34,875 nt of DNA from an uncultured Prevotellaceae bacterium. GTDB lineage: Bacteria; Bacteroidota; Bacteroidia; Bacteroidales; Bacteroidaceae. Both the position numbers and the translations under genes were made by a program. Positions within the stretch are counted from its first letter, which is position 1, and each line of letters starts with the position of its first letter. The DNA is taken from assembly GCA_937893145.1 (NCBI GenBank), contig CALBJW010000219.1, positions 1-34,875 on the forward strand, read 5' to 3'. Positions 24,231-33,008 of the stretch are shown here, in pieces. Below the pieces are notes generated by a model. It was given only the letters and a program-made list of their open reading frames with translations, had not been told where the DNA came from and did no database searches.

Positions 24231-26146
24231 TACTCCACATCAGCGCCGAAATAGAAGCCTGGTTCTGGTGGCTGATTGTATGCCACATTCTCCGTAGCCA
24301 CACTCAATCGGTAAGGTATATCTTCCATGAATGAAGGGAAACGGTGATTTGTTGGAATTGTAGTAGTGTAGATTCGTAGTTCCTTGTTGTCACGAGTACG
24401 GACAACCACCTCTTCTCTCCAGTCGCCGAAAAGGTCTGCCGAGAGACAAGGATTCTGTTTTGTGCCGTTGTTGAATGCACAACCAGCAGCCTTGAAGTCA
24501 ATCATCGTGTCACATCTGCCCTTCTTCCAGTCGAACTTCTGCACCGATTCCTTGTCGAGCAGTTCACGAAGAAGGTCACCATCCCACCATACCGCTGAGT
24601 TCTGAGGAATCCATGCCTCAGTAGGGTGGTGCTTACCTTTCACATCGTAGTAGCCCTTCTGACTTGCCGACCACATCTCCAGTCCCCAATTCGTAGGGTC
24701 TATGTCGGCAGCCATACCACGACCAACATCATCCGTACTTGGTATCTGGAAGATGACTTCACCAGTCTTAGCATCACGGAGTTCACTGCCATCGCGCTTG
24801 TTCTCATGCACATCCCAAATCTGGAGTGCCTTGCTGTTTGGGTAGAAAGCAAACTGGTGCATTGCATCGCCATGACCAAAACCAGTAGAGTAGAGTCCTG
24901 TGCCATCGTGGTCAACACACATAGCACCGTATGTTATCTCGTCCTTTCCATCACCATCCACATCACCAACACGGAGGTTATGGTTTCCTTGTCCTGTGTA
25001 GCGTTTGCTTCCTACAGGCTGTTGACGGTCAACATATTCAGAGTCAAACATCCAACGGAGTTTCAAGTCCTTACCGTCCCAATCCCATGCAGCGAGATAA
25101 GACTGAGTGTAATATCCACGACACATCACCACACTTGGATGAATGCCGTCAAGATAAGCCACACAAGCAAGGTAACGCTCCGAACGATTACCATACGAAT
25201 CGCCCCAATCGCTTACTTGTCCTCGACCAGGCAGATAATCGACTGTCTTGAGTGCTTCGCCAGTCTCACCGCTAAACACGGTTAAGTATTCTGGACCACT
25301 AAGTATTCTGCCAACAACTCGTTGTCTTTGTGCAGGTTGCTTGCCACGAATACTCTTGTTTATCTCTCCCGAAAACACATGGTTCGCCTCACCGTCACCA
25401 ATAACATTACCCTTGCCGTCGATAGTGCCGTCAGCAGTCTTCATGACCACCTCCGACTTACCATCACCATCAAGGTCATACACCATGAACTGAGTGTAAT
25501 GAGCACCAGCACGGATATTCCTTCCGAGGTCAATACGCCAGAGGAAAGAAGGCTTGTCGGTGTTGAATGAATTAGGAATCTTATAGCAGTCAATCAACAC
25601 ATTACCAGTGTATCCTTCGTGAGAATTGTCGTGAGCATTAGTAGGTTCCCACTTCAGGATAATCTCATATTCACCATCACCATCCACATCACCCACCGAA
25701 GCATCGTTGGCTGTGTAGCCATACTGTCTGCCATCAGGACTTGTGCGAGGTTCTGGCACATTGAGAGGGATAGAGATATAGTTCTTCTTCTCTCCTCGTG
25801 GCACATTGTAGTATGCCACATCCTTGTCACCAGTTTCTCGTCCATTCACCACCTTATGTACTTCATACACAGCATCCTTCTTCAAACTTTTCACTTTGAG
25901 GAAGGTAGTGTTAAGGAGCGGAGTCTTGGTGATGAGTTTTCCGTTCTGGTAAACATTGAATGCAGCGTTGCTTTCTTCGCTCTTGAGCAGTCGCCAGGAT
26001 ATGATGGTATTTACGCCATCATTCATGCAGACCAGTCCTCTGCCGAGTCGTTCTCGCTGAATGTGTTCATAATCATAATTAGGTTGTGCAACAGCCGACA
26101 AAGCCGTACACAACCAAATGATAAGGAGAGTTAGTTTGCTTTTCAT
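24230..26146 (-). CDS. Rhamnogalacturonan lyase, polysaccharide lyase family 11
   Basis: The 638-aa protein has a signal peptide (LTLLIIWLCTALSAVAQ). The PL11 fold is evident: ERLGRGLVCMNDGVNTIISWRLL at the N-terminus, then beta-propeller repeats with calcium-binding DxDGDG motifs (VGDVDGDGEYEIILKWEP, YDLDGDGKSEVVMKTADGT, VGDVDGDGKDEITYGA), and RIYTTTIPTNHRFPSFMEDIPYRLSVA at the end. Such enzymes cleave the rhamnogalacturonan I backbone of pectin by beta-elimination in the periplasm or at the surface. Its ATG directly follows the stop codon of the lipoprotein gene, and an AraC regulator lies upstream. No SusC/SusD pair is in the window. Confidence 0.95.
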   Translation of the reverse strand: MKSKLTLLIIWLCTALSAVAQPNYDYEHIQRERLGRGLVCMNDGVNTIISWRLLKSEESNAAFNVYQNGKLITKTPLLNTTFLKVKSLKKDAVYEVHKVVNGRETGDKDVAYYNVPRGEKKNYISIPLNVPEPRTSPDGRQYGYTANDASVGDVDGDGEYEIILKWEPTNAHDNSHEGYTGNVLIDCYKIPNSFNTDKPSFLWRIDLGRNIRAGAHYTQFMVYDLDGDGKSEVVMKTADGTIDGKGNVIGDGEANHVFSGEINKSIRGKQPAQRQRVVGRILSGPEYLTVFSGETGEALKTVDYLPGRGQVSDWGDSYGNRSERYLACVAYLDGIHPSVVMCRGYYTQSYLAAWDWDGKDLKLRWMFDSEYVDRQQPVGSKRYTGQGNHNLRVGDVDGDGKDEITYGAMCVDHDGTGLYSTGFGHGDAMHQFAFYPNSKALQIWDVHENKRDGSELRDAKTGEVIFQIPSTDDVGRGMAADIDPTNWGLEMWSASQKGYYDVKGKHHPTEAWIPQNSAVWWDGDLLRELLDKESVQKFDWKKGRCDTMIDFKAAGCAFNNGTKQNPCLSADLFGDWREEVVVRTRDNKELRIYTTTIPTNHRFPSFMEDIPYRLSVATENVAYNQPPEPGFYFGADVE

Positions 26147-26623
26147 TTATTCTACATTTTTATAATAATAGAAGAGAGGGTTTCCAGAGTAGAAGCTGTA
26201 CAAAGTAGATTTGAACACGAACTTCTGCAAAGGAATGGCATCCGAACCTACATAACCCAATTTGTTGAGCGAATCTGCATGTTCCTTGTAGATTGTCTTC
26301 TTCAAGTCTGCAAGATTAGCCTTCTTCAACATATCGTCATACATCTTTGCAGCCTTGAAGTCGCAGAGTTGGATGACATATCCTGGAAGACCAGTTGATG
26401 CTGTGTCTTTTGCTTCGAACACATATCCAGAAATCTCCATTTTCGCAAGAGCCTCAATAATGTTCTTCTCCCACACCGAGTCGCCAGGAACTGAGTAGCC
26501 GATGCTATCCACAAGACCTACATAGTTGACAGCCGCAGTGTTTCCGTTGTTCTCGTTCATACAAGAAGTGATGCCAACTGTAGTTAATAAAAGTGTTGTA
26601 ATAATAAAAATAATCTTCTTCAT
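26147..26623 (-). CDS. Uncharacterised lipoprotein
   Basis: The 158-aa protein has a lipoprotein signal (KKIIFIITTLLLTTVGITSCMN, Cys at about 21). The mature part is soluble and likely alpha/beta, with no domain that I recognise; it contains EKNIIEALAKMEISGYVFEAKD and ends with an aromatic-rich SFYSGNPLFYYYKN. It is sandwiched between the AraC gene (21 nt upstream) and the PL11 lyase (0 nt downstream), which suggests co-transcription. Confidence 0.75.
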   Translation of the reverse strand: MKKIIFIITTLLLTTVGITSCMNENNGNTAAVNYVGLVDSIGYSVPGDSVWEKNIIEALAKMEISGYVFEAKDTASTGLPGYVIQLCDFKAAKMYDDMLKKANLADLKKTIYKEHADSLNKLGYVGSDAIPLQKFVFKSTLYSFYSGNPLFYYYKNVE

Positions 26624-26644
26624 CTTATTGTTTTGTTAATGTTG

Positions 26645-27601
26645 TTACTTGATTTTTGAACTCACAAAAGTTGAGCCACGACGAATCATGTCTGTAAATT
26701 CATCCTCAGTCACCTTTGTCTCGTCCATTCCGTTCTTGAACTCAAGTGGACTGATGCCAGTGAGGTTCTTGAACCACTTGCCGAAATACGACTGGTTAGG
26801 GAAGTGGAGATACTCGCTGATTTCCTTGATGCTGAGTGTCGATTGACGCAGTCTGTTCTTTGCTTCCACGAGCAGTGCCGTAGCAATCCACTGACTTGGT
26901 GTCTTGCCCGATTTCTCCTTGATGATGGAACTGAAGTAGCGACTTGTCAGGTACTGCTGTGCTGAGTAGTAAGTCACCTCATGCTCCTCCTTATAATTCT
27001 TGTAGAGCGACGACACGAACTTCAGCAGCACATCCTCCTTGCGGTTGATGTTCTTGCGGAATGGTTCGTTCTGCTGATAGCACGACACCACATTCAGCAT
27101 AAACGAATTGCTGAGCATTTCAGCCTGCATGAGTCGTATCTCCTTCATTGTGCGAACAAGTTCCACTTCAGGGTCCGTACGACCTTGCAAACGGTTGATG
27201 GTGTCCTCGATAAGGTCCAGATACATCAACATGTTCTTCATCTGAACAGGATTGAGTTCTATCAGTGGGTTGTTGCGAATGAGGAACAGACCATTGAAGT
27301 CGGATATCTTGTACAGCATAGGCTGAATGGCTTCAAGGTCGCCACCAATGATTATGCCCTGAAGGTCTTCCGAACGCTTGTTTATCTTCAGTTCGCTGTA
27401 CGCAAAATATGTGAACATGCAGTTCGACTCCACCCAGTATTCTTCCGAGTCAAGAGTGAGGTTCACATATCCATTCGTACACAAGAAAAGTCCTGTTCGG
27501 CTTATCTTTGCAACCTCATTTTCGGCATTAAGGAAGTTGGTGTATCCATTATCAATATGTTGCAGATAGATGCTTCGATTTGTCATACTTATGCTTGTCA
27601 T
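26645..27601 (-). CDS. AraC family transcriptional regulator
   Basis: The N-terminal ~190 residues form a cupin-like sensing domain (GLFLCTNGYVNLTLDSEEYWVESNCMF). The C-terminal ~100 residues carry two helix-turn-helix units: TSRYFSSIIKEKSGKTPSQWI and STLSIKEISEYLHFPNQSYFGKWFKNLTGISPLEFK, the AraC signature. MTNRSIYL (27586) is an alternative start. It lies 113 nt downstream of the efflux operon and 21 nt upstream of the lipoprotein-lyase pair, so it could regulate either. The upstream gap has a direct repeat that may be its operator. Confidence 0.93.
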   Translation of the reverse strand: MTSISMTNRSIYLQHIDNGYTNFLNAENEVAKISRTGLFLCTNGYVNLTLDSEEYWVESNCMFTYFAYSELKINKRSEDLQGIIIGGDLEAIQPMLYKISDFNGLFLIRNNPLIELNPVQMKNMLMYLDLIEDTINRLQGRTDPEVELVRTMKEIRLMQAEMLSNSFMLNVVSCYQQNEPFRKNINRKEDVLLKFVSSLYKNYKEEHEVTYYSAQQYLTSRYFSSIIKEKSGKTPSQWIATALLVEAKNRLRQSTLSIKEISEYLHFPNQSYFGKWFKNLTGISPLEFKNGMDETKVTEDEFTDMIRRGSTFVSSKIK

Positions 27602-27615
27602 TTTCTAATTTGCGT

Positions 27616-27658
27616 ACAAATTAACTAATAAATTATTACTAAAACAACAAATTAACTA
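27616..27658 (-). promoter_or_regulatory. Direct repeat upstream of the AraC gene
   Basis: ACAAATTAACTA occurs at 27616-27627 and again at 27647-27658, 31 bp apart (about three helical turns), between the AraC gene and the permease gene. AraC-type regulators bind such tandem sites, so an autoregulatory operator is plausible. Confidence 0.4.
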
Positions 27659-27714
27659 CTTTTATTATAAAATTTCATTACATTTAGACCAATGCAAGTC
27701 CATTTTTGTCTTTT

Positions 27715-28941
27715 TCAGCCCTTTCTGTGACCAAAGTTCTCGACATGCTTCAGCACTCTGTTTATCTGAACCTGATACACAGCACAGGTAGTGAGGAAGT
27801 AGCCGATGACCTGTAGCCACAGAGCCTGATATTCTGGTTTGATGTCGTACAGAGTGCCTCCCATGCTGCTGATGCAGAGGAACCCTCTCACACCGAAAGT
27901 GCTTGGGAACAACCACGACACACCTTGCCAGAAGGCTGGTATATTATTCTTTGGCCATGATATACCAGTCATGAACAGGAAGATGAGTGATGTGAACACC
28001 ACGATGAGCATCACATTCTCACGGTATCGAATGAGGCACGAAAGTGTCATTCCGAAGAAGATGCAAGCCAAGATGTAAGGCACCATCAATCCTACAAGAG
28101 CCTTTCCCGAAGCCATAGCTGTGAATCCAAACAGTCTTGGTACAACCAGTGTGAGGTATGCCGAGATAACAGCAAACACCATGAAGTAGCAGAGGCTCTT
28201 ACCGCCAACGATACGGAATATGCCGTTGTAGTGGCGACTGATAGGAACGAGATAACCATATCTGTTTTCCTCTCGTGCCGTACCAGCAGCCAGACCGATG
28301 CCAAGCAGCAAAGTCTGCTGAATGATGACAATCAGCACACCTGGCAATATGGCATTACCATATCCACCAGTGCTGTTGAACATCTGCACCTCGTCGAAGT
28401 CGAGCGGTTTGGTCGTTATCTGTTCGTCCTTAGATGTGTAGTTGTTCGTGTGAGCAATCTGTATCTTCGAGTTCATCTCTGATGCCACACCCTGAGTAGT
28501 ACTGTATATCGCCTTGTACATGAGCATCAGACTCATGTCGCAATACACGCTGACAACCGACTGGTCACCACGGTTCAGTTTCTCGGCAAAATCACTTGGG
28601 AAGTAAATCACGCCATTCGCCTTCTGCAGTCCCACCATTCTCTGTGCCTCGTCGAGGTTCTTGCAGTAGTATGCCACCTCCACATCGGGTGAAGCGTTGC
28701 ACATACGGATAAACTGACGACTCTCTGCAGTACGACTCTTATCGACCACCACCACAGGCACATCTCTCACCACCTCATTATTATATATCCACGAATAGAG
28801 CAGGGGGTAGAACAGAGGAACGATGATGAAGAATATCAGCACACCCTCGTCCTTCACCGTCATCTTCATCTCATTAGCCCAGATGAACGCCATGTCCTTT
28901 ATTGCCTCCGCTATTCTATGCCAAATATTTCTATATTTCAT
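27715..28941 (-). CDS. ABC-2 type transporter permease (second of pair)
   Basis: The 408-aa protein has one N-terminal membrane helix (about 34-53, VLIFFIIVPLFYPLLYSWIY), a large periplasmic domain (about 55-195) and five or so C-terminal helices (LPGVLIVIIQQTLLLGIGLAA; VFAVISAYLTLVV; ILACIFFGMTLSCLI; VMLIVVFTSLIFLFMTGISWP; last helix near 385). This is the ABC2_membrane_3 architecture used by HlyD-linked drug or lipid exporters (YhhJ/YbhR type). It follows the first permease by 33 nt. No ATPase gene accompanies the pair. Confidence 0.88.
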   Translation of the reverse strand: MKYRNIWHRIAEAIKDMAFIWANEMKMTVKDEGVLIFFIIVPLFYPLLYSWIYNNEVVRDVPVVVVDKSRTAESRQFIRMCNASPDVEVAYYCKNLDEAQRMVGLQKANGVIYFPSDFAEKLNRGDQSVVSVYCDMSLMLMYKAIYSTTQGVASEMNSKIQIAHTNNYTSKDEQITTKPLDFDEVQMFNSTGGYGNAILPGVLIVIIQQTLLLGIGLAAGTAREENRYGYLVPISRHYNGIFRIVGGKSLCYFMVFAVISAYLTLVVPRLFGFTAMASGKALVGLMVPYILACIFFGMTLSCLIRYRENVMLIVVFTSLIFLFMTGISWPKNNIPAFWQGVSWLFPSTFGVRGFLCISSMGGTLYDIKPEYQALWLQVIGYFLTTCAVYQVQINRVLKHVENFGHRKG

Positions 28942-28974
28942 AACTCCTAACTTGTAATTTATAACTTATATCTT

Positions 28975-30138
28975 TTATGGAACATAAACATATTCCAACA
29001 TACTGCGTCTGATATTCCTCATCACAAACAGAGGAAGCAAAGTGAATGCAAGCAAACACACCCAGTATATCCATGCAAAGTTAAGAGGGAATCCATTGAG
29101 GATATTTATCTGATATATCATGTAGTAATGTCTCAGCGGGAAGAGCCATGCCACACTCTGAATGAATGGGTCCATAGCACTCACAGGGAAGGTAGCTCCC
29201 GACAGACTGAAACTGAGCATTGCCCATAGCGAACACACACTCATCGACATTCTCAGCGATGGCATCAGTCCGAAGGCAAACACACCAAAACTCTGTGCCG
29301 ACAACACTGCGAGCAATGCCAGCAGCACTATTGGCACTACGCTTCCAGGGTGTGGAAATCCCAACACATGATATATGTAAAACTCAAACGCGAGGAACAC
29401 CACCAGGAATACGAGAGTCTGCGGAAGGAGTTTGCCTATCACAGCTGTGAGAGGATTATTTCCTGCCATTCCCATCCATTCCTTAGCACGGCCAAACTTC
29501 AGTTCCGTACCTATCGAGTAAGGAGTGATGAGGAAGATGAAGAGCATGAGCAGTCCTGGCACCATCGTTGTACTGAGATACACATTGTAGTTTGCCCACG
29601 GATTACCAATCATGTGCAGGTCTATCGTGATAGGTTGCAGGAAAGCCATTATCTCCTTCTCCGTCTTGCCCAGCATGGTGAGTTTCTGTTTTCCCACTGC
29701 AGCCGAACCGAGAGTAGAGATTGTCTTGAGGTCACGGAAGGTAGTGTTACCAGCAAGCATCACCACACCGTTGTAGTAGAACGAAATCTTAGGTTGCTTG
29801 CTTGTCATCAGTCCACTCGTTGTACCTTCAGGAATGAGCAGGAACGCATATATCTCGCCCCTCTGCATTGCCTTTCGTGCCTCATTAGCGTTAGGGTAGT
29901 GAGCCACCACATGTGCAGTTTGGAATCCGTCCAGCATACGCACCAAGTGTCTTGTCGTACTTGTGTTGTCCTTGTCCACCACACCCACTGGCAACTCCAC
30001 AGGTTGTCCGTCCTCCATGAGTGAGGTGAAGAACACCACCACAAAGATTGGAATGGCAACCATGCAGAAGAGGTAGATGGGTTCCGACAGCATCTGCCGA
30101 CACTCACGCCCCGCAATGTCAATAATTTTCTTTATCAT
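28975..30138 (-). CDS. ABC-2 type transporter permease (first of pair)
   Basis: A 387-aa paralog of the neighbouring permease with the same layout: helix at about 20-40 (IYLFCMVAIPIFVVVFFTSL), an extracytoplasmic domain with VGVVDKDNTSTTRHLVRML, then five to six helices starting at VPGLLMLFIFLITPYSIG and including LSGATFPVSAMDPFIQSVAW, a conserved segment of the family. The two permeases probably form a heterodimer working with the adjacent HlyD-like adaptor and TolC-like channel. Confidence 0.88.
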   Translation of the reverse strand: MIKKIIDIAGRECRQMLSEPIYLFCMVAIPIFVVVFFTSLMEDGQPVELPVGVVDKDNTSTTRHLVRMLDGFQTAHVVAHYPNANEARKAMQRGEIYAFLLIPEGTTSGLMTSKQPKISFYYNGVVMLAGNTTFRDLKTISTLGSAAVGKQKLTMLGKTEKEIMAFLQPITIDLHMIGNPWANYNVYLSTTMVPGLLMLFIFLITPYSIGTELKFGRAKEWMGMAGNNPLTAVIGKLLPQTLVFLVVFLAFEFYIYHVLGFPHPGSVVPIVLLALLAVLSAQSFGVFAFGLMPSLRMSMSVCSLWAMLSFSLSGATFPVSAMDPFIQSVAWLFPLRHYYMIYQINILNGFPLNFAWIYWVCLLAFTLLPLFVMRNIRRSMLEYVYVP

Positions 30139-30144
30139 ATCTTA

Positions 30145-30192
30145 TACATCTATCCAGTTCCTCCTTTTTTGGGGGAGGTTAAGTGGGGCTTC
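30145..30192. repeat. REP-like GC-rich palindrome, copy 1
   Basis: The 54-nt gap between the hlyD-like and permease genes contains ACATCTATCCAG followed by TTCCTCC, TTTTTTGGGGGAGG, then TTAAGTGGGGCTTCC. It closely resembles copy 2 at 31211-31262 and can fold as CCTCC/GGAGG. Confidence 0.65.
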
Positions 30193-31182
30193 CTATTTCT
30201 TAATTATCAAACTCATTCCAGGTCTCATACCCTCGACCTTCTCCACAGGCTTTGCCTTCACCTCGAAGGTCTTGTAGTCGTACTCGCCCTTAGTCTTTGT
30301 TGCCTTCCAAGTGGCGAACGAGCCCTCATCCTTGATGTTAGTCACCTTGAGTTCAATCTCCTTGTCGAATGCAGGCATATAAGCCTTGAAGGTGTCGCCA
30401 CGCTTCATGCCGCCAAGCATATCTTCACGCACATTGAACACGCCCCACATGTCGTCCATCATGGCAATGCTCATGATAGGAGAACCAAGACCAACGAGTT
30501 CGCCGACCTTAGGATAAATCTCACTTACCTCACCATCGACAGTAGCAATCTGCACACTCTCCTTGATGACCGAACTGATTAAATCAACAGCACCACGAGC
30601 TGCCTCAACCTGTTTGCGTGCAGCATCCTTCTCCTGGCTACGAGCACCGTTCTTCGCCATCTCGTACTGACTCTTTGCTGCCTCTACCTGAGCCTTTGCC
30701 GCAGTAAATGCTGCATTAGCCTCATCCAGTTTCTGTGCCGAGATGACACCCTCCTTGAAGAGGTTGCTCACACGGTTGAAAGTCTTCTCCGCAATAGTAG
30801 CCGCAGCCAATGCAGCTTGATACATCTGGTAAGCACCCTTGATGACTTCCTGACGAGCACCTTCCGATGCCATACTGCTCACAGCTTCCGCAGCACCCTC
30901 AGTAGCCTCAGCCACCTTCTTCTGTGCCTCAGCTTCAGGAATCTCCAGAATGGCGAGGGTATCACCTACATGCACCATCTGTCCTTCTTCCACACGCAAT
31001 TCCTTCACTCGTCCAGGTAGTTTGCACGACACCCTGAACTCCGACACCTCCATCTCGCCCTGAATGATTTCCTCATTGTCGCCAAGTGTGAAGAAGCCGA
31101 TAAGACCTACTGTTACTATTACTGCTACCAATCCTACCACTGCCAGCAGGATATTATTGTGTTGTTTCTTTTCTGAATCCAT
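30193..31182 (-). CDS. HlyD family membrane fusion protein
   Basis: The 329-aa protein has one N-terminal membrane helix (about 11-31), then half of a lipoyl-like domain (SCKLPGRVKELRVEEGQMVHVGDTLAILE), a long Ala/Glu-rich helical hairpin (about 75-200) and the second lipoyl half with a beta-barrel (ATVDGEVSEIYPKVGELVGLGSPIMSI). This is the periplasmic adaptor of a tripartite exporter, bridging the two permeases and the TolC-like channel encoded alongside. Confidence 0.93.
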   Translation of the reverse strand: MDSEKKQHNNILLAVVGLVAVIVTVGLIGFFTLGDNEEIIQGEMEVSEFRVSCKLPGRVKELRVEEGQMVHVGDTLAILEIPEAEAQKKVAEATEGAAEAVSSMASEGARQEVIKGAYQMYQAALAAATIAEKTFNRVSNLFKEGVISAQKLDEANAAFTAAKAQVEAAKSQYEMAKNGARSQEKDAARKQVEAARGAVDLISSVIKESVQIATVDGEVSEIYPKVGELVGLGSPIMSIAMMDDMWGVFNVREDMLGGMKRGDTFKAYMPAFDKEIELKVTNIKDEGSFATWKATKTKGEYDYKTFEVKAKPVEKVEGMRPGMSLIIKK

Positions 31183-31210
31183 AATGAATTGTCTTTTTTT
31201 GTTTTTGTTA

Positions 31211-31262
31211 TTTATACATCTATCCAGCTCCTCCCCTTGGGGAGGTTAGGAGGGGTTTCTAT
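31211..31262. repeat. REP-like GC-rich palindrome, copy 2
   Basis: The gap between the tolC-like and hlyD-like genes contains ACATCTATCCAG, then CTCCTCCCCTTGGGGAGG (CCTCCCC/GGGGAGG stem) and TTAGGAGGGGTTTC. It is nearly the same as copy 1, about 1.06 kb away. Confidence 0.75.
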
Positions 31263-31263
31263 T

Positions 31264-32754
31264 TTATCTCAAAATTCCTAATGCCTTTTTCAAGTTCACC
31301 TCACTCATCATCACATCAATCTCCGCATCAATCTTCATTGACTTTGCCTTCTCCCATGCAGCCTGTGCCGACATCACCTCAGTGGTCTGCATCACACCTT
31401 CACGGAAACCTACATTAGCACATCGGAGATTCTCTTCCGCATTCGCGAGGTTCTTCGTTGCCATAGCCAACTTCTTGTTTGCCTCCTTAACCTTGAAACG
31501 ACTCTGCTCCACCTGAAGGTTAATCTTCTCCGAAGCATCGCTGAGTTCCATCATGGCGATGTTGGTTGTTGCCTTACCCGCACGAACCTTATATACTCCT
31601 TCCAACCAGTTCCATACAGGAATCTGGACCGTAACACCTACATTCCACATTCCTGAGAACTTCTTCTGGAATCCGTTCAGTACGTTAGGGTTCGAGATGA
31701 CATATCCACCAGTGAGTGCCACATGAGGGAGGTAGGCAGCACGCACAAGGTTAGTGCCCTGCTTTGTAAGGTCAACGGCATTCTGGAGCATACGCAATTC
31801 ACTGCGATTACCGTCTGCCTTCATACCCTCAAGACTCTCTGTGTCAGCACCTATGGTGAGTGTCTCCTTGTTCTCATCTGCAAGTACAATGTCAGTATCT
31901 ACAGGCAGACCGATGAGTTGACAGAGCAACATCTTCGACAACGACAGACCGTCCTCTACCATCGTAACAGCCATGTCTGCCTCGTTTACCTTCACATCGA
32001 CCTTCAGTCCGTCGGCACGAGTGAGCAGGCCTTCGTCAATCATCTTGTGAACATCATCGTCCAACTTCTGGACTACATCACGAAAACTCTCCGCCAATGC
32101 TTTCTTTTGCTTTAGCGAAACGACCAACCAGTATGTCTCATCTATCTGGTACAGGGTGCTTTGCACCTTACCCTCATACTCGTTCTTCGCCATGTCCTCA
32201 CTGATGTCTGCCATCTTGTTTGCCGCTATGATAGCACCACCCATATATATAGGCTGTCGAACCATCACTGTTCCTGCAAACACATTATGCGTGTCGGTCT
32301 TGAAGGCATCAACGATGTCCTGTCCAATCTTGTCCACACCCTGTGCTATTGGCGCGCCAAACTGCTGAAGGAGACCACTAATCTGCTGTGCTGTCTCAAG
32401 AGTGATGACACGGTTCTCCACCAGTCCCTTGAGTTTTTCTCCAGCGCCCTGACCTATAGCTCCAAGAGCCGTAGAACCTGCTGTCGAGAACATCGTTTTC
32501 TGTCCGTCGTTAAGGAGCGACACCTCCTTACTGAAATACTCATATCCCCCAAGGATGTCCACCTTAGGCAGATAGTTCGTTCTTGCCGCCTTTCTTGCAT
32601 TCTCAGCCACCTCCTGCTTCATTCTTGTCGCATTCAGCTGCTTGTTGTTTCTCAATGCCATAGCACGACAGCTGTCCAGCGACAGCACCGTCTGCGCACT
32701 CACTGGCATGATACTCATAGCAACAAAGGTCATAATGCTTAAAATCTTGTTCAT
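31264..32754 (-). CDS. TolC family outer-membrane efflux channel
   Basis: The 496-aa protein has a signal peptide (MNKILSIMTFVAMSIMPVSAQ) and two OEP-type repeats of long helices and membrane strands: SLDSCRAMALRNNKQLNATRMKQE at the start, YKVRAGKATTNIAMMELSDASEKINLQVEQ and AEENLRCANVGFREGVMQTTEVMSAQAAWEKA near the end. A loop of about 60 residues at 75-135 is larger than in TolC. It forms the outer-membrane exit duct of the exporter and is the first gene of that operon. Confidence 0.93.
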   Translation of the reverse strand: MNKILSIMTFVAMSIMPVSAQTVLSLDSCRAMALRNNKQLNATRMKQEVAENARKAARTNYLPKVDILGGYEYFSKEVSLLNDGQKTMFSTAGSTALGAIGQGAGEKLKGLVENRVITLETAQQISGLLQQFGAPIAQGVDKIGQDIVDAFKTDTHNVFAGTVMVRQPIYMGGAIIAANKMADISEDMAKNEYEGKVQSTLYQIDETYWLVVSLKQKKALAESFRDVVQKLDDDVHKMIDEGLLTRADGLKVDVKVNEADMAVTMVEDGLSLSKMLLCQLIGLPVDTDIVLADENKETLTIGADTESLEGMKADGNRSELRMLQNAVDLTKQGTNLVRAAYLPHVALTGGYVISNPNVLNGFQKKFSGMWNVGVTVQIPVWNWLEGVYKVRAGKATTNIAMMELSDASEKINLQVEQSRFKVKEANKKLAMATKNLANAEENLRCANVGFREGVMQTTEVMSAQAAWEKAKSMKIDAEIDVMMSEVNLKKALGILR

Positions 32755-32804
32755 ATTCTTATATAATTTAATAACAATCTTCTCCTAAAATTTTGTTTCT
32801 TCTG

Positions 32805-32840
32805 CAAAATTAGTCTAATTATCCGAAATCTCTCTCCAAA
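32805..32840 (-). promoter_or_regulatory. Putative promoter of the efflux operon
   Basis: Minus strand: TAATTTTG at 32805-32812, with TTTG at 32837-32840. The 24-nt spacing is longer than usual. A direct repeat GACCAATA (32905-32912 and 32938-32945, 33 bp apart) lies further upstream and could bind a regulator. Confidence 0.4.
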
Positions 32841-32972
32841 AATATCTTCAAAAATATTAAAAAATGTCCAAATGCTCCTCATAGGACATATATTTGGACC
32901 AAAAGACCAATACTGTCTCTCTAAAATAGTACATATCGACCAATATGCATACTTTTTGCAAACCACACAATA

Positions 32973-33001
32973 AAGGCGTGCCAATACCCTTGACACGCCT
33001 T
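32973..33001 (-). terminator. Terminator of the ohrR/glutathione peroxidase operon
   Basis: AAGGCGTG (32973-32980) pairs with CACGCCTT (32994-33001) and TTTATTG follows on the minus strand, 7 nt after the ohrR-like stop. Confidence 0.75.
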
Positions 33002-33008
33002 CCATGCT

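Noticed and set aside
27665..27916. 83-codon minus-strand frame overlapping the permease C-terminus
   Set aside because: Out of frame with the well-supported permease gene and His/Arg-rich without domain features.
32751..33005. 84-codon minus-strand frame before the tolC-like gene
   Set aside because: It begins in the ohrR operon terminator, covers the promoter region of the efflux operon and looks like translated intergenic DNA.
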